Of a stretch of 64,000 nucleotides of DNA, positions 8,456 to 17,637 are shown piece by piece. The position numbers and the translations under genes are program-made. This DNA comes from Anaerolineae bacterium (lineage in GTDB: Bacteria > Chloroflexota > Anaerolineae > Anaerolineales > UBA4823). The stretch spans positions 186,001 through 250,000 of the forward strand of contig QOQU01000006.1 in NCBI GenBank assembly GCA_003327455.1, read 5' to 3'. Under the pieces are notes generated by a model, which had not been told where the DNA came from, did not search any database, and saw only the letters and a program-made list of their open reading frames with translations. Position 1 is the first letter of the stretch. Every line of letters begins with the position of its first letter.

Positions 8456-9700
8456 TCATAACCTGGCGAGAGCCTGGTCAAGGTCGGCGATGATGTCCTC
8501 GACATTCTCTAAACCAACCGAGAGGCGGATCAGACCATCATCGATGCCGGCTGCATCGCGCTCTTCCTGGGTCATGTGCTCATGGGTGATCGTGCGCGGG
8601 TGCATACAGATCGTGCGACTGGTGCCAAATGTGACAGCATGGGTAATCAGGCGAAAACTGTTCATCACTCTGGCAGCTCCCTCCATGCCGTTGGGGACAA
8701 CAAATGAAAGTAAGCCACCGTTTGCCCTCATCTGGCGCCGTGCCAGCTCCGCCTGGGGGTGGTTGGGCAAGCCTGGATAATTGACCTGGCGGACTTTGGG
8801 GTGCTGAGATAAAAATTCAGCCACGCGCTGTGCATTCTGGCTATGGCGTTCCATGCGCAACGAAAGGGTTTCTAAATATTGCAGCATCAACCAGGCTTCA
8901 AAGGGTTGGAGGATCGCACCGACAAACTCGGTGGTATTCCAACGAATGTCTTCGATTAAACCCTCCGGTCCAATCACAGCTCCGCCCAACACGGTTGCAT
9001 TACCGCATAAAAATTTGGTCAGCGAAAGCAGAATAATATCGGCCCCTAATTCAATTGGTTTCTGTAAAGCGGGTGTTGCCGTTGTGTTATCCACCATTAA
9101 AGGCACGCCGCGCCGATGGGCTACTTCCGCAACTCCCTGAATGTCGGTTACCTGGAGACAGGGATTGCTTGGCGTCTCCACCCAAACCAATTTCGTCCGC
9201 CCGTCAATCGCCTGATCCCAGGCTTCGAGGCTGGTAAAATCGCGCACAAAGCGGAACTCCACATTACACCGCTCCGGAAAGATCGAAGCTGCCTGTTTAT
9301 ACCCTTCGCCAAAAGTGTTTAAGGTTGTCACCACATTATCCCCCGGGCGAGCCAGGGTAAAGATCAATTGAAAAAGAGCTTGAGAACCCGAACAAGCAGT
9401 CACACAGGCTTCTCCACCTTCTAAGGCAGCTAATCGCTTTTCCAAAACGCTCACCGTCGGGGTCTTGCTGCGTCCATAGATGTAATTCGGGAACTTCTCA
9501 AAACATTCGTAAGGGTATGTCATCGATTGGACAATTGGCACTGCAAAGGAACGAAATTCCTCCACATCTTCCAGCGGGCGGAAACCGCTATGCAAAGCGC
9601 GGGTATCAAAACCCAGTTCCTGGTCGGGAGCAGAAAGCTTTCGTCCATTGGGCTCATATTTCCAGGGATCACGGAGAAAAAATGGCTTGTCGGTGTGCAT
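8456..9700 (-). CDS. Transsulfuration-family PLP enzyme (cystathionine/methionine gamma-lyase-like)
   Basis: A 414-residue Cys/Met-metabolism PLP enzyme. K229 in LSLTKFLCG is the predicted cofactor lysine, D204 in VDNTT binds the pyridine nitrogen, and YGR (residue 75) is the phosphate loop of the neighbouring subunit. Two usually conserved positions differ. The tyrosine of the DxLYGGT motif is F130 (NTFGEGY), and the S/H residues around the lysine (SxTKYxxGH) are L and N. A classical gamma-lyase or synthase activity is therefore uncertain. The start gives about 30 residues of unmatched N-terminal extension. The gene lies 41 bases downstream of the ABC ATPase gene, within the operon. Confidence 0.82.
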   Translation of the reverse strand: MHTDKPFFLRDPWKYEPNGRKLSAPDQELGFDTRALHSGFRPLEDVEEFRSFAVPIVQSMTYPYECFEKFPNYIYGRSKTPTVSVLEKRLAALEGGEACVTACSGSQALFQLIFTLARPGDNVVTTLNTFGEGYKQAASIFPERCNVEFRFVRDFTSLEAWDQAIDGRTKLVWVETPSNPCLQVTDIQGVAEVAHRRGVPLMVDNTTATPALQKPIELGADIILLSLTKFLCGNATVLGGAVIGPEGLIEDIRWNTTEFVGAILQPFEAWLMLQYLETLSLRMERHSQNAQRVAEFLSQHPKVRQVNYPGLPNHPQAELARRQMRANGGLLSFVVPNGMEGAARVMNSFRLITHAVTFGTSRTICMHPRTITHEHMTQEERDAAGIDDGLIRLSVGLENVEDIIADLDQALARL

Positions 9701-9741
9701 ACAGAAGATCCTTTCTGGGGTTGAGGTGCTCTGTCTAGCTT

Positions 9742-11802
9742 TTAGGGAGTAATGCGGTAGAGTTCATCTGGAGGCAAATGACAGAGAATGCGATGTCCAC
9801 CTCCAAAATCGCGCTCAGGAGGTTCTTCGCGCTCACAAACCTCCCCAACTTTAAAGGGACAGCGGGTGTGAAAACGGCAACCAGCGGGAGGATTCACCGC
9901 ACTCGGGACTCGACCGCTAAGACGCACACGGGAAACTTGCAACTCTGGATTTGGGCGCGGTACAGCAGCCAGCAAGGCCGCGGTATACGGATGATGGGGA
10001 GGCGTGTAAATAGCTTCACAAGGACCAATTTCAACGATTTTTCCTAAATACATCACTGCGACCTCATCTGAGAAAAAGCGCACCGCGCTGAGATCGTGTG
10101 AGATCAAAATCATGGTCGTCTTTTGACTGTTTTGAATTTCCAAAAGCAAATTCAATACGGCGGCCTGGACAGATACGTCAAGAGCTGAAACAGGCTCATC
10201 GCAAATCAATAGCGCCGGTTGGGAGGCAATAGCCCGAGCAATACCAATGCGTTGTTTTTCTCCTCCGCTGAGTTGGCGCGGCATGCGATAATAATAACTT
10301 TCATCCAATTTGACCGCCCGTAGTAAGCGGCATACTTCTTCCTGAATTTGACCTTTCGAGACCGTGCGAAAGCGCCGCAGGGTAAAGGCGATTTGATCCC
10401 CAACACAATAAGAAGGATTCAGAACGCTGTTGGGATCCTGGAAGACCATTTGCATTTGCTGAATGATTTCCAAAGAACGCTTATGAACAGGGACAGAAAT
10501 ATCCAGTCCGATAAACTCAATTTTTCCATCAAATAAAGGCTCTAAACCGACAATTGCGCGCGCCACAGTGCTTTTCCCGCAACCCGACTCGCCAACGATG
10601 CCCAAAGTTCGCCCGCGTTGAATATGGAAATCTATCCCATCCGCGGCGCGCACATAGCGGCGTTTTTCCAAACCAAAATACCCTCCAACGGTTTGAAAGG
10701 GCACCGGATAATAGACCTTAACTCCTTCTAAGTTAAGCAGGCGGGGCGGATTCTCATCCCAGCGCTCAGGGCATGGTTCCACCTCTTCCTCAAAACACTC
10801 GCTTTTCAATGTTTCGTGGACCCACTCCGTTGCCCGCCAACACCGCACATAATGTCGGGGTTGAATCTCTTCTTGCACAGGATGATTGTGGAAACAATGC
10901 TCTTGTGCAAATTCACAGCGAGGTGAAAAGATGCATCCTTGGGGCAGTTGGTGGGGTGAGGGTACTCTACCCGGGATCGGTACCAACCGTCGCGTGCCTT
11001 TAGGCGCATCTACATCGGGCAAACACCGCATCAGTCCCATTGTGTAGGGATGCAAAGGATGGTGAAAAATATCACCTGCATCGGCCAGTTCAACGATTTC
11101 ACCAGCATACATCACGGCGACTTTGTGCGAGACGCGCGCCACCACTCCCATATTGTGGGAGATGTACAAGGTTGCCGTTTGATATTGATCCTGTAATTCG
11201 GCGATCAAATCCAGAACTGCTGCTTCAACCGTTACATCCAAAGCAGTGGTCGGTTCGTCCATAATCAGTAAGGAAGGATTATTCAGCAAGGCCATGGCAA
11301 TCAAGACGCGCTGTTGTTGGCCTCCCGATAACTGATGCGGATAACGACGCATTGTCCCCTCAGCGTCTGGCATATAGACGCGCTTTAATGCCTCCAACAC
11401 CTGATCATAGGCATCCTTTTTACTCAGGCCACGGTGGGTCATCAATGTCTCTGCCATCTGGTCCTGTATGCGCATGGTCGGATTAAGGGCTGACATCGGC
11501 TCTTGATAGACCATCGAGATTTCCGCTCCGCGCAAACGTTGCAACTCGGTCTCGGTACGATTCCGCAACGATTGACCTCGAAACAGAATTTCGCCTTGGC
11601 GAATGAACCCATTGGCACCCAGAAAATTAACAATCGAATAAGCCACCGTGCTTTTGCCACAGCCCGACTCGCCCACCAATCCCAGATTCTCACCGCGCCA
11701 AATCTCAAAACTGACATCTCGCACGGCATCCACGATCCGCCTGCGAGTTTTATAACTGACGGCTAAGTTTTGAACCCTTAAGATCGGGATGCTTTCTTCC
11801 AT
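9742..11802 (-). CDS. Fused dipeptide/oligopeptide-type ABC transporter ATPase (DppD-DppF)
   Basis: A 686-residue fusion of two ATPase halves. Half one has Walker [10 protein letters not shown] at residues 44-52, signature LSGGQQQRV and Walker [13 protein letters not shown]. Half two repeats these as [18 protein letters not shown] and [12 protein letters not shown]. Each half ends in the cysteine-containing oligopeptide-transporter C-terminal domain ([29 protein letters not shown]). It powers the membrane pair encoded just upstream. The ATG at 11802 follows GAGG and begins 13 bases after the permease stop. A complete fused DppDF is notable because the second peptide-type transporter of the window (35067-38979) has no ATPase of its own. 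Confidence 0.92.
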   Translation of the reverse strand: MEESIPILRVQNLAVSYKTRRRIVDAVRDVSFEIWRGENLGLVGESGCGKSTVAYSIVNFLGANGFIRQGEILFRGQSLRNRTETELQRLRGAEISMVYQEPMSALNPTMRIQDQMAETLMTHRGLSKKDAYDQVLEALKRVYMPDAEGTMRRYPHQLSGGQQQRVLIAMALLNNPSLLIMDEPTTALDVTVEAAVLDLIAELQDQYQTATLYISHNMGVVARVSHKVAVMYAGEIVELADAGDIFHHPLHPYTMGLMRCLPDVDAPKGTRRLVPIPGRVPSPHQLPQGCIFSPRCEFAQEHCFHNHPVQEEIQPRHYVRCWRATEWVHETLKSECFEEEVEPCPERWDENPPRLLNLEGVKVYYPVPFQTVGGYFGLEKRRYVRAADGIDFHIQRGRTLGIVGESGCGKSTVARAIVGLEPLFDGKIEFIGLDISVPVHKRSLEIIQQMQMVFQDPNSVLNPSYCVGDQIAFTLRRFRTVSKGQIQEEVCRLLRAVKLDESYYYRMPRQLSGGEKQRIGIARAIASQPALLICDEPVSALDVSVQAAVLNLLLEIQNSQKTTMILISHDLSAVRFFSDEVAVMYLGKIVEIGPCEAIYTPPHHPYTAALLAAVPRPNPELQVSRVRLSGRVPSAVNPPAGCRFHTRCPFKVGEVCEREEPPERDFGGGHRILCHLPPDELYRITP

Positions 11803-11815
11803 GTACCAATCATCC

Positions 11816-12730
11816 TCATTGATAACGCATGCTTTCTTCCCGCAAGCCATCCGCAAACAAATTCAGGCCGATAACGAGACTGATAATCGAGAGCGTTGCG
11901 GTTAGAACCGGCCAGACATTTACGGTCATGCGGGTATGTCCTTCCTGAACCATCCCACCCCAATCGGGTGTGGGTGGCGGCAGACCCAAACCGAGAAAAC
12001 CGAGCGTTCCGATATAGAAGGCAGCATAACCGACACGCATCAGGAAGTCAACGATGAGGGGACCACGACAGTTTGGCAGTATCTCCCGTAACATAATCAC
12101 TGCATCTGAGTCGCCACGCAACTTGGCTGCAGCCACATATTCTCGGGTGCGGATATCCATGGTTAAAGCGCGGACCAAACGAGCTATACCGGGCGTGCCT
12201 CCAATCGCTATGGCAATTACCACGTTCAAGGCAGATGGACCTAAAGCAGAGATAATGATCATGTAAAGCAAAATGGTCGGAAACGCCATAAAGGCATCCA
12301 GAACGCGCATAATCGTTTCATCGATCCAACCGCCATAATAGCCGGCCGGCAGACCTAAGGCAATCCCTACCAGAAAAGCAACAAAAACTGAAGCTGGCCC
12401 GAGCAGCAAAATTGTGCGCGCCCCAAACAACAGACGCGCCAACACATCACGTCCCAAATGATCTGTACCAAGAAAATGCTGACCGGAGGGAGGCTTATTG
12501 ATTTGGGTATAGTCCTGTTCGTAAGGCGTATAGTGGCTGATTTGGGGGGCAAAAACAGCCAGGATCACCCAAATCAAAACGATGAACAGACCAACCATTG
12601 CCGTCGGTGAAGCCCAAATCAAAGCCAGAAAATCCTGCAATCTCCGTCCAAGGCTGGGTGGACGAATCTCTTCAGAAGCAGAGCCACCTCCAGACGAGGA
12701 TTTTCGCATTAATGTAAAGCTATGTGCCAT
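11816..12730 (-). CDS. Dipeptide-type ABC transporter permease (DppC-like)
   Basis: A 304-residue inner-membrane permease. It has a hydrophilic N-terminal tail, one membrane helix (MVGLFIVLIWVILAVFAP), the N-terminal OppC motif HFLGTDHLGRDVLARLL, and then about five more helices. The EAA-type coupling loop is ALTMDIRTREYVAAAKLRGDS. The C-terminus has the family's LGLGLPPPTPDWGGMV. It pairs with the DppB-like protein encoded 13 bases upstream. Transport substrates of this family are peptides, opines, nickel or other small molecules, so the cargo has to be judged from the operon. Confidence 0.92.
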   Translation of the reverse strand: MAHSFTLMRKSSSGGGSASEEIRPPSLGRRLQDFLALIWASPTAMVGLFIVLIWVILAVFAPQISHYTPYEQDYTQINKPPSGQHFLGTDHLGRDVLARLLFGARTILLLGPASVFVAFLVGIALGLPAGYYGGWIDETIMRVLDAFMAFPTILLYMIIISALGPSALNVVIAIAIGGTPGIARLVRALTMDIRTREYVAAAKLRGDSDAVIMLREILPNCRGPLIVDFLMRVGYAAFYIGTLGFLGLGLPPPTPDWGGMVQEGHTRMTVNVWPVLTATLSIISLVIGLNLFADGLREESMRYQ

Positions 12731-12743
12731 CCTTTTGCTCTCC

Positions 12744-14054
12744 CTAGGTGTAACGGATGCGCGGGTTGATCGCGGCGTAGATCACATCGGCGATCAACTG
12801 TGTTCCCACAGCCAGAGCGATCAGGATCATGGAACAAGCTTCGATGGTATATACATCCTTGTACAAAGCTGCGTTGAGGATGAGATTTCCCAACCCAGGA
12901 TAACCAAAGACCGACTCAACCACAACCAGACCTCCGATAAACCAGTTGACATGCAACATGATCACCGTAATCGGAGCCATCATGGCATTACGCAGCACAT
13001 GCCTGAAGATAATACGACTTCTACTCAAACCCTTCAAAATGGCTGTACGCACGTATGCACTGTTCATTACCTCAACCACACTGGCACGCGTCATCCGCAC
13101 CACATAGCCAATCTCTACCAGACTTACCGTTAGCACCGGGAGAACCAGCAATTTCGGTTGTTTCAGGACAGCCAATTCTTCCATGAACACGGTTGCTCCA
13201 GGCAAGAGTTTCAACCACAGGGCAAAGATCATAATCAAGAGAATGCCGGTCGCAAAATCTGGCGAAGCCGCGGTCACCAGGCTGGATACCGAAATAAAAC
13301 GATCGAGGAATTTTCCCTCGTTCAATCCGGCTATTAAACCCAGCAAAACCGCCACAGGGATCGAGAAAGCAATCGCCAGAGCAGCTAAAATAAGAGAATT
13401 GACAAAACGCCTGGCAATCACTTCAGAAACAGGTCGTTTGTAACGCAGGGAAATCCCTGCATCGCCGCGGATCAATCCCTTACTGAGAGGGATATAATCC
13501 AGCGGCGAATCGGTTTGGGCAATCCATCCCGAATATTCATAGCGATATTCAATTCCTCCCTCACCTTCCACCCAGAGAGCAGCTCGATTGGCATTGTCAA
13601 TCCCCCAAAAGTAGCGTCGCCCATTTTCGTTTACCTTCCAACTGGCATTATCATCGACTTTTAATACACTGCCATCCTCCTGACGGATCAGGCGGAATAA
13701 TTGTCCGTTCTCAACATCCCATTGCACCAAATTTCCATTAGGGTCAACTGCCCACCATTGTCGGTATTTCTGTACCGTTCCTTCGCTAATCGTGATCTCC
13801 TTCAGGGAATATCCCACCAGTCGTTCAGCCTGCCAATCCGAACCAAAAAGCCATGAAATATAGCGAATGAACACCGGGCGATCAAGACCCAATTGATTTT
13901 GCATCGATCGCTCTTGCTCTGGAGTAGCATAAGCCCCGAGGATATTGCGGGCTACATTCCCAGGGGCGATCTCGACAATGGCAAAAACCAGAATCGAGAC
14001 CAGCATCATCGTCAGTAACATTGTAAATAAGCGCCGCAAGATGTATCGTGCCAT
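12744..14054 (-). CDS. Dipeptide-type ABC transporter permease (DppB-like) with a large extracytoplasmic insertion
   Basis: A 436-residue permease, about 100 residues longer than usual. Helix 1 lies at residues 8-30, and the EAA loop is VVEVMNSAYVRTAILKGLS. The C-terminal VVESVFGYPGLGNLIL segment is typical of DppB/OppB. The extra sequence is residues about 72-190, in the first extracytoplasmic loop between WLFG and KGLIRGDAGISL. It is rich in Trp, Asp, Asn and Gly (WAVDPNGNLVQWDVENG; NENGRRYFWGIDN) and seems to contain repeated short strands. It could help dock the binding protein or bind ligand (inference). The gene lies 58 bases after mttB copy 2. Confidence 0.92.
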   Translation of the reverse strand: MARYILRRLFTMLLTMMLVSILVFAIVEIAPGNVARNILGAYATPEQERSMQNQLGLDRPVFIRYISWLFGSDWQAERLVGYSLKEITISEGTVQKYRQWWAVDPNGNLVQWDVENGQLFRLIRQEDGSVLKVDDNASWKVNENGRRYFWGIDNANRAALWVEGEGGIEYRYEYSGWIAQTDSPLDYIPLSKGLIRGDAGISLRYKRPVSEVIARRFVNSLILAALAIAFSIPVAVLLGLIAGLNEGKFLDRFISVSSLVTAASPDFATGILLIMIFALWLKLLPGATVFMEELAVLKQPKLLVLPVLTVSLVEIGYVVRMTRASVVEVMNSAYVRTAILKGLSRSRIIFRHVLRNAMMAPITVIMLHVNWFIGGLVVVESVFGYPGLGNLILNAALYKDVYTIEACSMILIALAVGTQLIADVIYAAINPRIRYT

Positions 14055-14112
14055 CTAATCATCCTTTATTCGGACGCCATTTATGATGGATGCACGCCAG
14101 ACAACGATTAAA

Positions 14113-15567
14113 CTAGACACCATGTGCATTGATCCACGCTTGTTCGCGCTCAACGACCTTGCGGAGATCCTTTTGAATGCTCGGCGGGAGTGGTTCAACC
14201 TGGTGGCTTTGTAAGATTTCATCGACCATTTGAGCAGCCCGAGCTTCCATCGAGGTACCACCCCGCTTCAGCCACACCGAGTGTGGATTCTTGTCGATCA
14301 ATTTCGAGTAAAACGGTTCTTTGTAATGCCGCAATGTATGAGGATGGCTCAGATAACTTCCGGTAGGTCCTAGTTCCTCAATCACATCAATGGCTAAGGT
14401 TTCGTCATCGACGACAACGCCTTTGGTTGCCGCGCGCAGGAAACCCAAAAATTCGTTGCACAAGACAATCAATTGCAGTGATCCCTGTAACCCTGCATCC
14501 ATGAAGCCCACATCGTGAACAATATTTGCTCCATGTAACAATGCTGTGACTAAACTGATGGTCGCTTCGAAAGCACATTGCTGATCAAGCACCTTCGAGT
14601 CGGTGCTGCCTCCCAAACCGAACACCGGTAAATCGTAATATTTGCCCATCGAAGTCGCCACACCCTGCTCATCTGCCAGGACATAGTTGCCGACCATTGT
14701 CTTGAGGTTATAGGGACCTCCATTCCAACCCGGCACAGCAACGGCTGCGCCTTCGCGCACCAGTTGAGATAAAGTAATTCCCAGCAACGTTCCGGCATTC
14801 ATTGAAGCCAGACAGCCTGCAGTGGTTACCGGTGAGTTCACGCCGCCAGCATTGAGTGGAATATACAGTTGAGGCAACCCCTTTTCGGCCAGATACATAC
14901 ACTTTTGCGTAGCTTCGATGTTTGCTACCAAACCTGAGGTCACATTAATGTAGCAGGTTGCAAACGGCTTGCGTTGAAAAGCTTCAGCGCCACCGGCTAC
15001 AATTTCGCACATTTCTACTGCCGCAACACAACCCTCGAAATCCGGGGTCACAAAGACAATTGGCTTGGTTGTATTATTCAGCATCACTTCCATCTGATAG
15101 CGATCGTAAATCCGCTGATCAACTTCCTCAGGAAGAAATGCCGACATCACAAAGTCGATTTCCGGCAGGGCATCCATCAAGATTGCAGCTTCTTTTACAT
15201 CTTGAAGGGTTGGCTTACGTCTCTGACCGGTGCGGTGATCCAGGATGTTCAAACAATCCGACCCACCGCCAAAATAGGAGCTATAGCCTCCCGCCCGCAT
15301 GGCAACCTTACCGTTGCGGTCATACAGGGTGATTCGTTTTGGCACCGTCAATAACGCTTTTTCCACCAGATGCTCCGGCAAACGGACACGAATGCCATCA
15401 ACCTTTGCTCCGGCTTTGGCGAGCAGGGTGCGGGCTTTCTCATCATGGACATCTACCCCCACCCGCCAGAGAATTTCCAGACTGGCAAGATGAATGCGTT
15501 CGCATTCTTCATGACCCATCCGAGCGTAATGAGCGCTGGTCATCTGCGTACCATGTGTCTCAATCAT
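14113..15567 (-). CDS. Trimethylamine methyltransferase (MttB)-family protein, non-pyrrolysine, copy 2
   Basis: A 484-residue MttB-superfamily protein with an uninterrupted frame, so no amber-encoded pyrrolysine. Motifs shared with copy 1 are GLGGSTDSKVLDQQ, GANIVHDVGFMD and ELGPTGSYLSHPHT. The two copies are clearly diverged rather than a recent duplication, so they may act on different methylated groups or successive steps. Reactions of the family transfer a methyl group from a quaternary amine to a cob(I)alamin protein. The gene follows the binding-protein gene after an intercistronic hairpin and precedes the permeases, which places methyl transfer at the centre of the operon. Confidence 0.88.
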   Translation of the reverse strand: MIETHGTQMTSAHYARMGHEECERIHLASLEILWRVGVDVHDEKARTLLAKAGAKVDGIRVRLPEHLVEKALLTVPKRITLYDRNGKVAMRAGGYSSYFGGGSDCLNILDHRTGQRRKPTLQDVKEAAILMDALPEIDFVMSAFLPEEVDQRIYDRYQMEVMLNNTTKPIVFVTPDFEGCVAAVEMCEIVAGGAEAFQRKPFATCYINVTSGLVANIEATQKCMYLAEKGLPQLYIPLNAGGVNSPVTTAGCLASMNAGTLLGITLSQLVREGAAVAVPGWNGGPYNLKTMVGNYVLADEQGVATSMGKYYDLPVFGLGGSTDSKVLDQQCAFEATISLVTALLHGANIVHDVGFMDAGLQGSLQLIVLCNEFLGFLRAATKGVVVDDETLAIDVIEELGPTGSYLSHPHTLRHYKEPFYSKLIDKNPHSVWLKRGGTSMEARAAQMVDEILQSHQVEPLPPSIQKDLRKVVEREQAWINAHGV

Positions 15568-15602
15568 AGCGTTACCTTCACCAATTAGATTTCAAGAGAG
15601 AG

Positions 15603-15640
15603 TTCCGTGCCGTTTGCTATTCGGAACAAACGGCACGGAA
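15603..15640 (-). other. Intercistronic hairpin downstream of the binding-protein gene
   Basis: A perfect 14-base-pair inverted repeat: TTCCGTGCCGTTTG at 15603-15616 and its complement at 15627-15640, with a 10-base loop. It lies between the solute-binding-protein stop and mttB copy 2. There is no run of T after it, so it is more likely an mRNA-stabilising or partial-termination element that keeps binding-protein mRNA in excess over downstream genes (inference). Confidence 0.7.
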
Positions 15641-15654
15641 GGAGGAGAATATGA

Positions 15655-17355
15655 TCAGGCTTCCTTCCAGGTTTCGTGGAAGATGGCAAACTCTTCGGGG
15701 GAAGGAACAATGCCGTGGAATTTCTTGTCATAAATTTTCCAAACGTTCATAAAGAACGGGATACAAACAGAACCGCGTTCTTTCTGAATGACTTCCAATT
15801 TGCCCACAATCTCCCGTCGCTTTTCCAGATCGACGGTTTTCATGGCTTCCTTGAGCAACTGGCTAAACTCTTCATCCACCCAGCGGGTCTCGTTCCACGG
15901 CACCGGATTTCCTTCGTCATCAGCAATATAAGCCAAAGGCAACAACATGGGTGCCAGGGTGCGGTGTGCCCACCAGGTGATACCGAGGTTCCATTCCGTC
16001 CAACCATCCCAATACTGGCTGGCGGGCATTGGCTTCAGGTTGATTGTGAAACCACCTGCGGCCGCATCTTCTTTGAGGATCTGGGCGTAAGCCATCGACT
16101 CGGGCCAGTCGCTGGCTACCACCAGTTCTACGGTGACCCCATCAGGATAGCCGGCTTCGGCTAACAAAGCTTTGGACTTTTCGGTATCGAAGGGATAGGG
16201 CGGAACATCGACATATTCGGGTTGGGCAGGAGCAACATGGCTGTCATTGCCAATCGTGCCTTCCCCTTGAAGGGCGATGGCCAGGATCTTCTCCCGATTA
16301 TGGCAATGCTTGAGAGCCTGACGCACCAGATTATTCGTCCAGGGTTCCTGATCGACTCGCATCCGCAACACGCGGGTCGCAGCCGTTGGCGTAGAGAGCA
16401 CCACAAACCGATCATCTCCCCTGGCAGCTTCCCAAATTGCCACCGTTGGTTCGATAATCGTGTCAACCTGCCCGCTCTGCAAAGCAGCGATATCGGCGGT
16501 GCGATCCTCACCCAATTGCACCATGACGATCTCATCCAGGTAGGGCAAGGGAGAGCCATCGGCGCCCATACGCCAGTAATCTGGGCGGCGTTTCATGCGA
16601 CAGCGTTCACCAGGAACATATTCCTCCATTGTGAAGGCACCCGTCCCAATCGGCTCACGCGTGATGTCACCTCCGAATTCTTTGGGAAGCACACAGGCTG
16701 CATAGTGGAAAAGATGCTCCGGAACAAAGATCGATGGCTCGTTGAGATTCAACACCACGGTGTAGTCATCTTTTTTCTGCACTCCCTCCTTTGAAAGATA
16801 GCTCATAGATCCAAGGATGGAAGAGCCGACATCCTTATCCAGCCATTGATTGAAATTGAAAACAACATCATCGGCAGTAAAGTCTTTCCCGTTACTAAAC
16901 TTCACCCCTTGTCGAACATATAAAGTCCAGGTCATTAAATCTTGACTGACTTCCCACTTTTCAAGCAAGTAAGGATGGGTAATGCCTTTTTCATCTGTAT
17001 AAGTAAGATAATCAAAAACATGTCGCCAGGCGTGAGATTGGCTGACCAGGGAGAACCGCGCCGGGTGATCCACCCGTTCAACACGCGTGGCACATCGCAG
17101 AATTCCTCCCCGGACAATTCCGCTTGTTGGCGCCTCGGTCATTGCCAGCGTAGGGGTTGGCGGGACACTGGTTGGCGGCACGGTAGTGGGGGCAGGGGTG
17201 GGGGTAGGTTGCGCGCAGGCTGCCAGGTACCTGGCGCTGGCAAGAGACAGACCTAAGAGCGTTGACAGGCGCAAGAATTCGCGGCGAGAAATTTGGTTCT
17301 TGCGCAGCATCTCCTGGGCTTCCGGAATAAGAGGGTGAATTTTCTTCGGTTGCAT
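15655..17355 (-). CDS. Extracellular solute-binding protein, family 5 (peptide/nickel type), Tat lipoprotein
   Basis: A 566-residue SBP_bac_5 protein, the substrate receptor of the Dpp-type transporter encoded downstream. The N-terminus has a twin-arginine motif (SRREFLRL, R24/R25), a hydrophobic stretch and a lipobox LAAC with C47. A Pro/Thr linker (PTPTPAPTTVPPTS) precedes the folded domain. It is therefore predicted to be exported folded and lipid-anchored. Domain motifs include WTLYVRQGVKFSNGKDFTADDV and EPIGTGAFTMEEYVPGE. It is the first gene of the minus-strand operon; a strong promoter lies about 200 bases upstream in the region shared with gntR. Confidence 0.92.
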   Translation of the reverse strand: MQPKKIHPLIPEAQEMLRKNQISRREFLRLSTLLGLSLASARYLAACAQPTPTPAPTTVPPTSVPPTPTLAMTEAPTSGIVRGGILRCATRVERVDHPARFSLVSQSHAWRHVFDYLTYTDEKGITHPYLLEKWEVSQDLMTWTLYVRQGVKFSNGKDFTADDVVFNFNQWLDKDVGSSILGSMSYLSKEGVQKKDDYTVVLNLNEPSIFVPEHLFHYAACVLPKEFGGDITREPIGTGAFTMEEYVPGERCRMKRRPDYWRMGADGSPLPYLDEIVMVQLGEDRTADIAALQSGQVDTIIEPTVAIWEAARGDDRFVVLSTPTAATRVLRMRVDQEPWTNNLVRQALKHCHNREKILAIALQGEGTIGNDSHVAPAQPEYVDVPPYPFDTEKSKALLAEAGYPDGVTVELVVASDWPESMAYAQILKEDAAAGGFTINLKPMPASQYWDGWTEWNLGITWWAHRTLAPMLLPLAYIADDEGNPVPWNETRWVDEEFSQLLKEAMKTVDLEKRREIVGKLEVIQKERGSVCIPFFMNVWKIYDKKFHGIVPSPEEFAIFHETWKEA

Positions 17356-17536
17356 GGGTATGGTCTCCTTCTATTTCTATTTTATGGTAATATCCTTGTG
17401 GAATACTTCTGCCGGTTGAGAAATTGACAGCGAGGAACGCGCCTCATAAAGGGATTGGGAGAAAACACCATACAGAACATTTGACGAGGTGCACCTCCGA
17501 GGAAGGTTTAACAAATTAATACATCATAAAAGACTA

Positions 17537-17565
17537 TTGACATTTTTTATCATATCATCTAATAT
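17537..17565 (+). promoter_or_regulatory. Predicted sigma-70 promoter for gntR
   Basis: TTGACA (17537-17542), a 17-base spacer and TAATAT (17560-17565), reading toward gntR and giving a leader of about 65 bases. It overlaps almost completely with a promoter of the opposite direction. Confidence 0.55.
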
Positions 17566-17577
17566 ATCTATTGTCAA
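17549..17577 (-). promoter_or_regulatory. Predicted sigma-70 promoter for the methyltransferase/transporter operon
   Basis: On the minus strand TTGACA (17577-17572), a 17-base spacer and TATGAT (17554-17549), five of six consensus bases. The leader to the binding-protein start is about 185 bases. The promoter interleaves with the gntR promoter, so both cannot be occupied by polymerase at once. Confidence 0.6.
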
Positions 17578-17589
17578 GTTAAGACCTAT

Positions 17590-17601
17590 CTGATATATCA
17601 G
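17590..17601. promoter_or_regulatory. Candidate GntR-type operator palindrome
   Basis: CTGATATATCAG is a perfect 12-base palindrome in the gntR leader. Related AT-rich half-sites (ATCTAATATATCTATT to its left, TGATTAGATATTTGG to its right) flank it. Position and symmetry suit autoregulation by the GntR/FCD protein; binding is inferred. Confidence 0.45.
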
Positions 17602-17637
17602 TTAAATGATTAGATATTTGGTTAAGCAAATGCTGGC

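Noticed and set aside
5203-15567. Pyrrolysine-containing MttB proteins
   Set aside because: Both MttB-family frames run through without an amber codon, and no pyl genes are seen.
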